Shown here: one piece after another, positions 45,285 to 57,610 of the stretch
Position numbering within the stretch: position 1 is the first letter of the stretch
Layout of the letters: each line of letters starts with the position of its first letter
NCBI RefSeq assembly: GCF_000208745.1
Contig: NC_030853.1
Location: forward strand, 20,839,165 to 20,903,164
Length of the DNA: 64,000 nucleotides
DNA from: Theobroma cacao
Taxonomy: Eukaryota; Streptophyta; Magnoliopsida; Malvales; Malvaceae
Reading direction: 5' to 3'
The notes under the pieces: generated by a model
Databases searched by the model: none
Seen by the model: the letters and a program-made list of their open reading frames with translations, nothing else
Told to the model about the DNA's origin: nothing
Made by a program: the position numbers and the translations under genes

Positions 45285-47810
45285 GATGAGTATCTTGCTG
45301 CACTAGGTAAACATCAAAAGCAAGCATCAAAATAGAAAATAAATTAGACCATAAGATTCTAGACAAGAGAAAATTGAATAAAATGTGACACATTATAATA
45401 AATAATAGTACAAAACATCAATTTAGAATTTCAGATTTGGGTTTAAACAAATCCAAAACATTGTACCAAGGATTTCCCAATCAGAAGGAGCACTTGAAAA
45501 TGGCTGAAATTGGAGAGAAAATTTTGCTCCCCCGCAAGGAACCTTGTAATTCCGTTATAGTCTTAAATAAAAGAAATGTGAAACAGTTGCCGTAGAAGGA
45601 AGAAAAGGTTACAAATAATAAATGGGGGAATAAAATAAAAACATATATATATATATATAATATATATATATATTTATGGGAGTTCAGTTGGAGAGGTGAG
45701 TGGGGAAGAAAGTGTTTGGTTGGGGGGAATGTTTTGGCGTGGTATGAAAGAATGTGAGTTGGAGAAGAGATGGGGGTGGAATTTTTTCCTTATTTGTTCT
45801 CTATCATGAGTTAGATTAAGAGATGCTTTTTCAAAGTCTTTTTTTAAGTAAGGTTAATAATTATTATTTCTTTTTTTTTTCTGTATGTTTGTTGCTTCTA
45901 TTTCACAGCTTTAACTAACCATGGCCCCTCCTCAATCAAGATATATTGCCTAATAACTTGTTATATAACCAACAACCACTACCACTATTCTAAGTTTTTA
46001 TCTTTTTTTTTTCTTTCCTTCATCTTCTCTAGGTTTGACATAAAATTACAAGTTCAGATTTCTCTTTGATTACCTTTTTGATTAATGACAATTGTAGTAC
46101 AATAATCAAGGCTTAACCTACTTACTCAACTATCAAGGGTGACCCCACTCAACTTTGAAAGATTATAAATATATGTACATTTTTATGAAAAAATTTGGTA
46201 TTTTTCTATATTGATCTCACTAAAATCAAAATAAAAACTTAAAAGAAAGGGTCAAAAGTTGAATTTCCATCTATTGTTTTCATACAAAAAAAGAATACAA
46301 ATATTATATTATTCCAATCTCAATTAGCACTTAAATGTGAAACTTTAAAGTTTAAATTTTGCATTGTTTATTGTTATTATTGATCGTTAAAAGATTCTTT
46401 TTTACTTTATTATACCTATTAACCTTTTTGTAATGATTGTAAAAGGAATTAGAGTTAAAATGTCACATTTATATGAAAAAAAATAAAAAACCACAATAAG
46501 AAAAACAAAAAGATAAGTATTACAAAAGTCGAATTATAGAGATGAATGCACATGATATTAGTATCTTTTTTATTACGCTAAATAGTGTCTTGATTTAATT
46601 GGAGGATCACATGAAAAAATCATATTTCTTTTGCACTATTATTTGTCTTGTTAATGACAATTGCTGCGTTGTTATCACATGTTATTAAATTGATCAAGTT
46701 AAATTGTTTTCTTGAGAAAAGGCGTTGGTGGGTCATTTCTTGCGTCTGTAGCCGTCAACAACAAACCTTTTTTTTTTTTTAATAGAGAAAAATGCCACAA
46801 GAATCACTTGCACACTTTACATTATAATCGATAACTTAATCAGAAATAAGAAAATAAAAAAATATTAAAGATTCCTTTATACATAATGTAAATAAAGTAT
46901 TTATGAAAAAGAAAAAAAGATCCTTGCGTAAAGTAGGGGAGTGTTTGGTGCGTAGAATCTTGGGATGGATTCTACATATGGATTGATTCAGGTGAATGGA
47001 TACAAATTTGCCAATATTCAAGGTTAAGGGATAGGGATAGGGATACGTTGATCGAGCCATTGAAAAAAAGTATATGGAGAAGGCAGAGAAAGAATATTGG
47101 AGACCAAAATAGAAATGGAAGAGAGGTAGAGATATGACAAAAATAAGTTGGATACTGTCTTGACTTAGCGCACATGTTGAATACTGTCTTGACTCAATAT
47201 CCTATTGTGGTCGATCGGTGCAAAGGTTTGTGTTATGTATAGATAAGTTGCCTTTGCTAGATATTGATAAGTTGATCATTGCAAGCTAATGGTCTTGGTA
47301 AAACGTACATTTATTTCTTCTTGCTTCCCTTTCCTGAAGACCGATAGAAGAAAACCCAAATACACGAGAGAAATGATCACATCCGCCAAGCTGCATTACA
47401 GTTTACGTGCCTTTTTTTAGGCTAAAATGTAATGCTGGTTTCAATTTCAAACAATAATATAATATCATTCTCGAAATATATTACTTATAATAATGGTTTA
47501 TTTACTCTAAGAATATTTATGTTCATATCTTATATTGAACTTGTGTCGTAATATTTTGACACTTATGTACAAAGAGCCATGGACTAGCTGGCCAAAGCCC
47601 ATGGACCTGCTGCTTATCATGCTCTCCTCTCATGGGCTCCCGTTTGGTTTTATGATCGAGGCAAAATGTACTTTTGGTTTTGTTGGAGAGTTAATAACAT
47701 GTCCGGTAAAAAACTAATAAATTAATATGGGTATTTGCATGTTTAGATTAGTTAGAACCTAGGATTGTCTTACTTCTTTGCAATAAAAAAATTTAATAAA
47801 TTAAAAATTA
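45285..47810. other. Spacer upstream of the zinc-finger gene
   Basis: Contains the 5' flank of the zinc-finger gene and a (TA)n microsatellite at 45643-45674. The rest is AT-rich with no gene recognised. Confidence 0.45.
45643..45674. repeat. TA microsatellite
   Basis: Two (AT)n runs separated by AATA, about 370 bp upstream of the zinc-finger start codon. Confidence 0.85.
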
Positions 47811-49500
47811 GGTTAAATATCCAAATAAGTCTCTAAACTATGTCAAAAAAGTTAATTCAATCCATATTCTTTTATTGTATTCAAATAAATCTCTAAATTT
47901 TTATTTTGAATCAAATAAGTCACTTTCTCTAACCATTAACTAATTTTTATTAATTAATGGTACATATGGTATTTTTATAACATGACATTTTTACACTATG
48001 TCATCTACCACGTGGTAATTAGATGTGACATCATTGCCACATGACAAATAACATGTGGCATTAAATATTGTTATTAAGATTTGTACACTTCATTTTTTTA
48101 CCCAAACACATTTCCAAAAATAATTGATTAAGAATTTAAAACAAAAAATTTTTAAAAAAAAAGACTAATTGCCTTCATCCTAATCTATTGAAGAAACATT
48201 ATGTTCCTAAACAAATTTAACCATTTGATTTTGGGTTTAAGAAAAAATAAATAAGAACAAATTGAATTTAAAATAATTTAGGGTTTTTTCAACTTTCAAT
48301 TTTTTTGAATTTTAAGCTAAAGTTTAGACTAAACATTTTGAGTTGGTCGACAAAAACGCAACACTTTGAAACACAAAGAGAAAGAGATCGTGGCTTTAGA
48401 TGCAATCGAGGCTTCTCTCCTCCCTCTCAATCCCCTTACAATTTTTAGGTACTTCCCCTTTCAATTTGGAACATAGAGAAAGAGATCATGGCTTTGGATG
48501 CAATTCGAAACACAAAGAGAAAAAGATCATGGCTTTGGATGAATTCGACAACGAAACCCCATTCCCTTTCGACCAATTCTTGGATGTTGGTGGTGTCAAT
48601 CCCACTCGTAACAAGCTTTCTATTCTCTTTCCTCAAAGTTGCTGAAAAATCAGGCATTGATTGAGCCAAAATAGAGGACCCTTTCCTAGAGCTCCCCAAA
48701 CTTAAAATAAACTACACTTGTTTCTTGGTTGGGGTTCGTTTAAATTAAATTTCTTCACTTTCTTGTTGCTTCACACTCTTCATCCTCAATTTTGTTTCCC
48801 TCAATTCTGTATGTACTCAGTATCTTGGGCCTCTTTCCATGATATTCTCTGTTGCAAGCCTTAAAGGAATTGGGTTACTGGGGCTTGAATTTTGAGAAAG
48901 AATGAGAGAAATTAGGCCAAGAGAATAAAAAAAAGATTGTAAAGCAAGATTTGGTTGGTGGATTTGCCACATAGAGTTTTTAATTAAAATTTGAAGTTTT
49001 CCTCTTTTTGGCCTCTGTTTTTTGAATAGAATAGCTTCAATTAGCTAGAAAGATTTATTTGACTGTTTGTTTTTACAATAATTTAGTAAGTTTTGGGTTT
49101 AAATCTTAAATAAGATGATTTATTTTATTAAACACAAAAAGTTTGTCTTATTTTAGATTATGAAAAAAAGGTAATTAGTTTTTTTTTAAAATTCTTAACC
49201 AATTATTTTTGGACATATGTTTGGACAAAAAGGTAAGTACACAAATCTTAATCAACAATTTTTAATGTCACGTCATCTGACAGTGATGTCATCAAAATGC
49301 CACATCAAATTACCACGTGGCAAATGACATAGTATAAAAGTACCACGCGTATCGTTGACTAACGGAAGTTAATCCATGGTTAGAGAGAAGAGCTTATTTG
49401 ATTTGAAATAAAAATTCAGAGACTTATTTGTATTCAATAAAAGGATAAGGACTAAATTGACTTTTTTTATATAGTTGAGGAACTTATATAGGTATTTAAT
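47811..49500. mobile_element. MULE-like element with long terminal inverted repeats
   Basis: The left arm (47811-about 48175) and the right arm (about 49130-49500) are inverted copies of about 370 bp. Matching blocks include TAAGTCTCTAAACT/TAAGTTCCTCAACT, CTTTTATTG, ACTATGTCAT and CCACGTGGTAATT-GATGTG, AAGATTTGT, CCAAAAATAATTG. Flanks TTAAAAATTA (47801-47810) and TTAAATATTA (49501-49510) differ at one base and may be the target duplication. There is no transposase. The inner part (48180-49130) holds other sequence, possibly captured from the host. Long TIRs with a 9-10-bp duplication point to the Mutator superfamily. Confidence 0.75.
48365..48645 (+). other. Internal triplicated segment with short ORF in the MULE-like element
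   Basis: Three related copies of AAAGAGAAAGAGATC-TGGCTTTGGATGCAAT occur at about 48375-48410, 48475-48505 and 48512-48545. The last runs into a short open frame (starting MALDEFDNETPFPFDQFL at 48529) of 38 codons. It looks like a piece of a coding 5' region captured or rearranged. I do not recognise the protein. Confidence 0.45.
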
Positions 49501-49510
49501 TTAAATATTA

Positions 49511-50369
49511 TTACCTTATACGTTGTAGTGAAGTTGTTATACTTTACAAGTTAAAAAATTGACATTGTACTGAAGTTGTTAAAGTTCATACGTAAAATTA
49601 AAAATTATGCGTGTCTTATTAAGATATAATTATGAGCATTAAATAAATAAATTAATTTGATAAAATAAATTAGTCATTAATTGAATATATGATAATTATT
49701 TAATTTTGTTTATAAATTTTAAAAGTTTTAATATTGTTGTATGAAATAATAATAATTTTTAAAAATTAATTTTTGTTGTTTAAAAATATTGAAAATACGA
49801 TTTGATCAAAATAGAAATGCGGGGATGTTCTTTGCACTTTGGAAACTTGAATGGGTTTTAAGGTCGAAGGTGCTTTATGTGTCACTGACCACATTCTTTT
49901 TGCTTAAGTACATGATAGTCCATGCGGTGCTCGAGTAGACACTTTCACTCAAGCCAATCAATTGCTCGATTATATCTTAACAATATGAATAATAACCAAA
50001 AGTTAAGTCATGGAGAGCAATACTAAAATCAAAGGACATATCAAATGTCATATATGCAACTACTGGTGTTATATAAAAGAAAATGTTTTATTAATATTGT
50101 AAATAAGTACAAAGTGACCAAGAGAAGGAACGCATCATCATCAAGCCATAGGAGCAGCCCTAAATGGTTAGCTACAAACGCACTTGAACTAGTGAGACAA
50201 CCCAACAACTTGTCGACTTCTCACCTCTTATAAAAAGTTTACAAGATTTTACAAGTATTATATTAATAGTTATTACAATGTTTGAGATAAGAACATTTCT
50301 TTCTTAAAAGGTCTTCTTCGAAAAGACTTAACAAGTATTTCTATAACTATCACCAAGAGACATTATAAT
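49511..50369. other. AT-rich spacer
   Basis: Nothing recognised. Confidence 0.4.
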
Positions 50370-50374
50370 GTTTA

Positions 50375-50604
50375 TGTGGCATTCCCACCGGGGGACCCAC
50401 TCTAAGGTATTGTTACGTCTGGTCGAGTCATCACATTCCTAGTTCGCTGCAGCGACCCTCCGATCTTGGGACTCAAACCCCAGACTTTTTGTTTCCCCCG
50501 AAGGGAACGCCTTTAACCATTACAGCTGCAAGCGAACTGGGAATGTGATGACTCGACCAGACGTAACAATACCATGGAGTGGGTCTCCCGGTGGGAATGT
50601 CACA
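50375..50604. mobile_element. 230-bp inverted-repeat element with tRNA-like core
   Basis: Arms of about 72 bp are nearly perfect inverted repeats, from TGTGGCATTCCCACCGG to TCACATTCC-AGTTCGC, with only a handful of differences. GTTTA flanks it at 50370-50374 and 50605-50609. The 80-bp core, on the minus strand, has TGTAATGGTTAAAGGC and, about 40 bp later, GGGGTTTGAGTCCC. These resemble the D-arm and T-arm (A and B boxes) of a tRNA. The element is GC-rich compared with its surroundings and looks young. Confidence 0.75.
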
Positions 50605-50609
50605 GTTTA

Positions 50610-52266
50610 AAAATAGGGACATCTCCCTTCGAAGTACAAAAGACTTAATCTCCTAAAGAATTTTACCTTGTGATAGCCCTATACAAGATTGGCTCATGAC
50701 ATTATGGATTCAACAATGTAATTGAGAGCAAGGTTTAGACGAATGAAACAAATTAACTTAAAACAATTTTAACAATTATACTCATATCTCAAATATTTTA
50801 ATACATTTACTCTAGCAAATTTCATACCAATAATAGAAGCGAAAATTTTTAAGTGAGAAAATATATTAGATATTAGCTTAGAAGTAGCTCCATGGAGCTT
50901 AGTCTACAAACCTTGTAATTAGTTGTCTTCTTATAGGGTGAGGAGATACTATTTTGTAGACCAACTTTTTCTTCAAAAAAAATTATAAATGGAACTTTAA
51001 CTCGTGGAATTGGAATTGAAGAATTTTTACAATAAAGATGTGATTACGAAGGAAACAACATGTCAAACACTTGAGGATAATAAATTATGGACCAAACCTG
51101 CCGATAGCTCTATCAATACTTCATTAATGTCAATGTGAAAGAAATTCAATTCCCTCCGACCCCGCTCTTCCCTTTTCTTTTTTAGAAATTGCAAAGATCT
51201 CAATTTCAAAATTAAACTTATGATCATCTGTAAGTGATAATTAATTTTTCTTTTTTAAAATGATTACTCAGTTTTTAGATTTTTTAATTAGTTCTTCGGT
51301 TATGTAGTTTACATGTGAATACTAATACTCAAGTTATAAAACATTTGATTTATTAGTAAGTATATGTATTTCTTACTTAAATAATAGACTTAAATTTAAG
51401 TTTCTTAACTAAAAATTGTATCCCAAAGTCAATTAAAAATTTTTTTCAAGCCTTATGGCATTGCTCAACTTTGACAATGCACGAGTCTAATTTAATTGTA
51501 ACAGCCTGGATTGACCCAAAATACCTTCTGAGAATTCATCAGTTTACCTTATAATTGAGGGTCGAGGCCATTTCAGAAGGTTAAATTTTTTTTTTGAAAA
51601 GCAGACCAGAAGGTTAAATTGACCATAGCAAAATTTATACTTGTTCATTATCAGGCCTAGTTTTTCTGTTATTAAAGTTCAAATGGCTATTTCGTACAAT
51701 ATTTCAACTTTCCTTATCGTTGGACTAAGAACAACCCTGTAAAAACTAACAGAAGAGTAACTGAGGAGGGGAAGTTGGTAGGGATGCAAAATACAAATGG
51801 ACATTGAACAATAGGTGTGATCAATATTCAATGCACGTAATTGTCAAAATTAACAGGGGAACTGTGACCAATTTTTTTTTCCTTGTAATTAATCCTGACC
51901 AAGTTGTATGACGAAAATGGAGGAACAATGCTCTTCAATTCAATTTCCTCTTCTCGTGTTAAAATTCAAATCCGAAATGTCAAACCATTGAATGTTATTT
52001 TGAGGTTTTCCTATAAAATTCAAACCGATAGATATGTACATACAAAGTACACTTGGCAATGGGGAAAAACAAAGTCACAAGATCGAAAAAATCACAAGAA
52101 GAAGAAATTAATGAAAGAAAAAAAAAATCTTAACAGAATTAATACCTCATTGAAAAGGATAAGTTGAAACTAATTTAACTTTGAGGAATCTCATACTGAG
52201 TGAATGCACCACCATTAAGTTATGAAAAAATGACCTGCACTTAGGGATATAATTAAGTTGTTTAAT
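50610..52266. other. AT-rich spacer
   Basis: No gene, repeat with clear ends or RNA recognised. The ORF at 51904-52167 is low-complexity and unsupported. Confidence 0.45.
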
Positions 52267-52674
52267 TTACCCCGCAGATAATTCTCGAGTAGCTACTAGA
52301 GCCTTGTAAATCTCATAAACCAACCTTTGGTCAAATTCATTGCTAGAATAAACAACAGGAACTTGTCGAGCTTTGGGAATCCGTTTTCCTCCAAACGTAT
52401 TCTCGGTATTCAAGGAGCCCACGTTCCCAGCCAAACTGATCATCATGTTCACATAAGCATTTTTGAGCTTCGTCAAAAGCTTTACAGGCGAAGCAATCTT
52501 CCAACGCAGCTTCGGTATCGCCTTGACCCTCCAAAACCTTCGCGATCCCGCTCCAATCCTTGTGACTTTGACGTTCTTTCTGCTCTTGACCACCTCGCCG
52601 TTGAGTCTTTGGTATTGCCTTCTTCTCCAGTATCTCTTCAAGGTCCCAGGAAATGTTTTTTGCAGTAACTCCAT
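52267..52674 (-). CDS. Small basic plant protein of unknown function, 135 aa
   Basis: A single-exon ORF starting MELLQKTFPGTLKRYWRRR. An upstream in-frame Met at 52743 would add 23 mostly hydrophobic residues, but the TATA box overlaps it, so the Met at 52674 is chosen. The protein is rich in Arg and Lys. It has RRFWRVKAIPKLRWKI in the middle, an amphipathic LLTKLKNAYVNMMISLAG segment and FDQRLVYEIYKAL at the end. This layout matches a family of uncharacterised, intronless plant proteins that I recognise only by pattern (RW-I and LRDAYV-MM blocks). No signal peptide or known catalytic motif is seen. Function unknown. Confidence 0.75.
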   Translation of the reverse strand: MELLQKTFPGTLKRYWRRRQYQRLNGEVVKSRKNVKVTRIGAGSRRFWRVKAIPKLRWKIASPVKLLTKLKNAYVNMMISLAGNVGSLNTENTFGGKRIPKARQVPVVYSSNEFDQRLVYEIYKALVATRELSAG

Positions 52675-52732
52675 TTTCAGAGAGTAAGGAAAGAAAAAGA
52701 GAACTGTGAGAAGGCTAATCCATGACGAGCCT

Positions 52733-52742
52733 TTCTTATACA
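52733..52742 (-). promoter_or_regulatory. TATA box of the small basic protein gene
   Basis: Minus-strand GTGTATAAGA lies about 60-70 bp upstream of the chosen start codon at 52674 and gives a leader of about 35-40 nt. Confidence 0.6.
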
Positions 52743-53607
52743 CATTGGGTTATACATCATGGTTGGTGTAGTGACTTCAATGGAAAGATATTGAATGTTG
52801 TAAGGGCAAAGAAGTCAAGTACTTTTGAGGTCAGCAAAGTCGGGTTTGACTAATAAATTCAATTTTGGGAGGATTGATTCAATCAATTTATTTCATCTTC
52901 ATGGAAAAGGGTTAGAGTTGAACTGGATTCAACTCAATTGAATATATACGAGTTAAATAAAAGGATACATATAATGGCATCAACAATGGAAATTCTAACC
53001 ATAGTTTATATATATATATATAGATTTGGAAATTTAAATTCAGCTTCTTGAACAGGAGGTACATGCACCAATTAGTAACATAAATGCATGGATGTTATCG
53101 TAGTTACATCTAATGAGACCATTAATTGATTTTTGAATGCTTAAGTGATCAGACTTTAATTTTATACCCAACTTCATTCCTAGTTGTTTATAGTTGATCC
53201 GAGTAAATATAATCAAGCTAAAATTTGAGTAATTTGTACGCAATAATTTATGCCACTTGGCTTAAGCTTGAGTGATACAAGGTGGAACGGAATTTAGATA
53301 TAAATTTTAGATTCTAGTCCTAGTGGTGCTCCTTCCTGTATAAAAAAAATTATAATATAAACATTGAAACTAATTATAATGAAAAATATTTTGTGTACAT
53401 ATAATTTTGAGATATACAAAAAAAATAATTTTCTCATATTTCATAAATCTCACATTTTTTATCTTAAAAGTCGAACCCCATAACTTTAAAAATTATATTC
53501 TCTAATTAATCATCAAAAACACTAAATATAACAGAATTAAACAACTATATTATTTAATTAAATCAAAGATATAGGAACCAAAATAATGGAATTGAACTTT
53601 TGTGAAA
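52743..53607. other. Spacer
   Basis: AT-rich upstream region of the small basic protein gene with a short (TA)n run near 53007-53021. No gene. Confidence 0.4.
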
Positions 53608-53616
53608 TAATTTTTT

Positions 53617-54008
53617 GGATAAATGGCTCTTTTGGTCAGTTAACTTATTTAGAATTTCTATTTTAATTACTCAATTTTGAAAAATTACGTTGTGATCATT
53701 AGTATTTATGAAAGTTAATATTTTGGTTACTCAATCATTGATGCTAACGATTTTCTGACATGATTTCTTCATGTCAACTAACTTTAATTATGTGGTATAT
53801 TCATATTAGCTCATTTGACATATCTATTATCCACATGACCAAGATCAATTGATATAAAAGGTCACGTTAGACAGTCATTAGCTTCTAACGGGTGAGTGAC
53901 CATAATGTTAACTTTTATAAACATTAGTTAATAAAATGTGATTTTTCAAAATTTGGTGAGTAAAAAAAAATTCAAGAAAAGTTAATTGACTGAAAGGGTA
54001 ATTTATTC
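53617..54008. mobile_element. MULE-type MITE
   Basis: The ends are inverted repeats: GGATAAATGGCTCTTTTGGT on the left and, on the minus strand, GAATAAATTACCCTTTCAGT on the right, both followed by CA(G/A)TTAACTT. Homology continues through TTTTGAAAAAT-AC and ATTAGTATTTATGAAAGTTAA. Flanks TAATTTTTT (53608-53616) and TAATTCTTT (54009-54017) differ at one of 9 positions. Same type as 6646-7068. Confidence 0.75.
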
Positions 54009-54017
54009 TAATTCTTT

Positions 54018-55077
54018 TGTGCTATTAAATTTTGACATAAGCAAATATAAAAAAAAAAATGAGATGAGCAGGCTTGAGCTAGCTATCTGTTCAAGTCGGT
54101 TACTAACATCCTCAAATTCAGGTTCAACTCAACGTGGAATGAACAAGTATGTAAAAATAATTTTTGAGTAGTTGATAAGGTTTGATTTCAACACCAATGA
54201 AGAGGTCCTAAAATCATTACATTTTAAGTTTTACTTTTCATGAGTATATTTGGTTTAATTTTACGTCAGTTTATTAATTTATTAATTAATTTTATATATT
54301 GAATGTAATTAATAGTGATGCCATATTTATTAAAGATTATTTGATTGATATATAATGTTTTTAGAAAAAAAAATGAGAAGCATAATAAAAAATGTTATCA
54401 ACAACCTATAATTGAATCAAACCAACACTGCTCGTTGAATATTATTGTAGGGAGAGATGAGGTATGGAGGTACGCAAGGCATGAGATAAGTAAAAGGAAT
54501 ATAAGGCTGAATTCATCTAGAAATGTTTGACCATACACCAACATTTAAATACTTTAAAGAAAAAGTAGGTTTTGCCAAGATTTTAGTATTTTTTTTATCC
54601 TGCTTACCTGTTTCTGATATTTCTAGCACGTGTACGCCGAATACTGTAGAGGCCTTGACTATGATGAATGAAAACAAAATTTCCTCTGGATGCTATTCAA
54701 ATTGGCTTTAGTAATTGGGGACTGCCTGCCAGTCCTGTTCTGGTATATAATGATATGCAACCAATGGCCAACGAAATCAAACAAGGCATTGGTTACTTTG
54801 ATAGGATGTAATAATATTTATACATTGAGTAGAATTCAAGACAGATTGACATATATGATAAAATAATTTTGTAATCTTCTGTCGATTTTTCTTTTGCAAA
54901 AAATTTTATTTGTTGAATTTAATAGTCAAGGTGTGTATTTGGTTAATTGGATTAAAAATTTTTTTTAATCAAACCAAATTAATTGAATGGGCTGTAAAAA
55001 TTAATTGAATCGACTGAAAATCTATTTTAATCAAATTAGATTAGTTAATTAAGTTAATAATCAAATTAATCAAATTA
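54018..55077. other. AT-rich spacer left of the LINE
   Basis: No gene recognised. The last 120 bp are a low-complexity AAT/TTAAT-rich tract that ends where LINE sequence begins. Confidence 0.4.
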
Positions 55078-55329
55078 GGGCCACCCCAAAGGAACTTTTT
55101 AAAGATCTTTTCAATGTTATTGTTAACCAGAATCGGCATCTTAAAGAGTGACATATAGAAGGAGGTTGCTTCGGACTTACCTTAAGAGAGTGACCCGCCC
55201 ACCCATTGATAAGGACTTAGCTTTCCAGGAGGCTAGTTTGGATTCCATACTCTATACAACCAGTTGTCACATGTTGATAGAAGTTTGCCCGAAACCTAGT
55301 GGAAGCCGAAGATAGGTGGTAGGAGTTTT

Positions 55330-56300
55330 ACTTACCTTGCACTTAATCAAACTTGCCCACTCATTAATAATATGATCATCACTACCAACCCTGTAAAAGA
55401 AGCTTTTTTTAGTCTCGAGACCACCTGGAAACGTTTCAACACATGTTTAATATTAAGCAAGAAGTTGACATCGGGATCCTAGAGAATTATCATATCATCG
55501 ACAAATTGAAGATGTGAGACATAGGCCCCCAAAGCACCCACTTCCACACCTTTAACAAGCTGTTTGTCCACTGCATTGTACATGAGAGAGCTGAAAACTT
55601 CCACAACAAGGTTGAAGAGGAGGGGAGAGAGAGGATAACCTTGTTTTAGGCCTCTGCCCAGTCAAATTTCTCCTATCGGAGTACCGTTCACTAGAAACAA
55701 GACACTAGCAGTTGTAACACAAGCCATTACCCATTTGTGCCATTTCTCTCCAAAGCTCATAAGTTTCATTGTTAATTCCAAAAAATCACAAGCAATGCTG
55801 TCGAAGGCTTTTTCGAAGTCAACTTTAAAAAAAACTCTTCCCTTTTTATTCTTTTTCATGAGATCAAGCATTTTGTTTGTAATAAAAACAGAAATAAGAA
55901 GCTGTCTCCCTTGAATGAACACAAAATAATTGATGCCAGCCACTTGATCAATGAATTTCTTCAACTTAAAAGCAAGGCTTTTGGAGATTACCTTGTAAAG
56001 ACAACCCACTAGACGTATGAGATGATAGTCATCAGGTGAACAGGGAGATTCACACTTCAGAATAAAAAGTCACAAAGGATGAATTCACCTCTTTCGCCAT
56101 AATCCCAGTATTCTCAAAATCTAGAACAATTCTCACAATATCATCTTTAATGGTACCCCATTTCTTTTTGAGGAAGTTAAAGTTGAACCCGTCCAACCTT
56201 GGGGCCTTGTTCCCCTCGTAGCTTTTAATAGCCTCTCGAATTTCTTGCTCGTTGAATGGTCGTTCAAAAAAAGAAGCTGTTTGTTTCTCAAGTTTCATAA
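55330..56300 (-). pseudogene. LINE reverse transcriptase fragments
   Basis: 56050-56298 has FNEQEIREAIKSYEGNKAPR-DGF, the start of LINE RT. 55662-56009 has FIQGRQLLISVFITNK, then VFFKVDFEKAFDSI with the first catalytic Asp, then GEI. After a stop, the frame goes on with RGLKQGYPLSPLLFNL and FVDDMIIL (about 55485-55510), the active-site box. Interrupted by several stops. Confidence 0.85.
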
Positions 56301-56854
56301 GCCTACAACTAAGACACCTTAATTTGACAACCGGCTTTAGGTCATACCTTTCTTGAAAATGTTTGAAACTATCTTATTTGATCTCTCTTGGCTTTTCAAA
56401 AGTGTAACTACCATTAGAAATTCTCCCAATAAAATTAGTTCTACTTCTAGTTTAAGTCATATTATAAAAGTATCTCGTATTCCAGTTTCTTTCCAAAAAC
56501 CAATGCACCCAGGATTTTGATGCCACCATCGTCCTTCAATTCTCAATAACTTCCAAAGATCCCTTTTCATTCTAGCAAGTGATCTACAATTGATCACATC
56601 AAGCCCCTCCTGTTGCACTTACACAATAAGTTGGTGCATTTCCATTTCCAATTTGCTTATTTTATCTTTCACATCCCTAAAAACAGTCTGCTGCCATTTC
56701 TTGATGTTATGCTATGCTTTGTGCCCTTTAGTATATGCCAAACCGCAACCTTTCTATTGCTCAGATTCGTAGTAGCTTGCCAAGCATTAAAAAACATAAC
56801 CCCAAAACTCTCTCTATCCAACCAATGATTATAAAATTTAGATGACTTCAAGCC

Positions 56855-57301
56855 TCACCTGACCTCTTGCCAACATAGGATAACCAGAAAATGGTCTGAA
56901 ATCAATGCCGACAGAACCAGGTTAGGCCAACATTTCACCATCTCCATCACAATCAAGAAATAGTCAAGCCTACTAAAAGTGGCATTATCATGTGAACCAC
57001 ACCAAGTGAAATTACTGCCTATTATAAGGAGATCCATCAACCCAGCTTCCTCTATAAAATTATTAAAATAAGGCATCGAACTATCAACTCTTTCACAGCC
57101 AGATCTTTCTTCAATATTTCTAATCACATTGAAGTCCTCAACAATGCACCGTGCCACATCCCATGTCCTAATCACCTTTAGAAGTTCCTCAAGAAAAGTG
57201 AGTCTTTCCTCACAATCATTCGGGCCATAAATATCGCCAAAACCAAACAATGTATCCAACTCGTTCGGTTTACCAATAATCATAATGTATCTTCTCCTCA
57301 C
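56855..57301 (-). pseudogene. LINE AP-endonuclease fragment
   Basis: A 148-residue open piece with the late motifs of the endonuclease: GDIYGP near the start, EDFNVIRNIEER (usually GDFN), GSNFTWCGSH, FSRLDYFL and SDHFLVIL with the catalytic Asp-His. The N-terminal catalytic part is frameshifted. Confidence 0.85.
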
Positions 57302-57610
57302 AATAATATGCTCAACTTTAAAGGAATTTTCATACCAACAAGTAACCCACCAAAAGCTCCCATAAAATCAATAGCTAACCATTTGCAAGAGCCTCTACCT
57401 CATACAGTTTCAATAACTCTTGAACTCATCTCCTAAATTTTAGTCTCTTGCAACAACAAAAACATCAGCTTATGATTCGAAGACAGATGACACGCATCCC
57501 TTTTTTTTTGGTCTCCCCCATTTCTCTCGTATATTCCAAGAAACAATAAACATGAGAAAAATCAAAGCATAAAAGAAAACTCACTCCTACCTCCTGTTGA
57601 ATAGATGAGT

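Noticed and set aside
48651..48670. TGATTGAGCC stretch as a miR171 site
   Set aside because: Only the first 10 bases fit and there is no hairpin partner nearby.
50420..50540. Functional tRNA gene in the inverted-repeat element
   Set aside because: The T-arm-like and D-arm-like blocks are present, but I could not build a proper acceptor stem or a clear anticodon arm, so it is described only as tRNA-like.
52327..52687. Plus-strand ORFs opposite the small basic protein gene
   Set aside because: Antisense shadows without their own promoter or domain.
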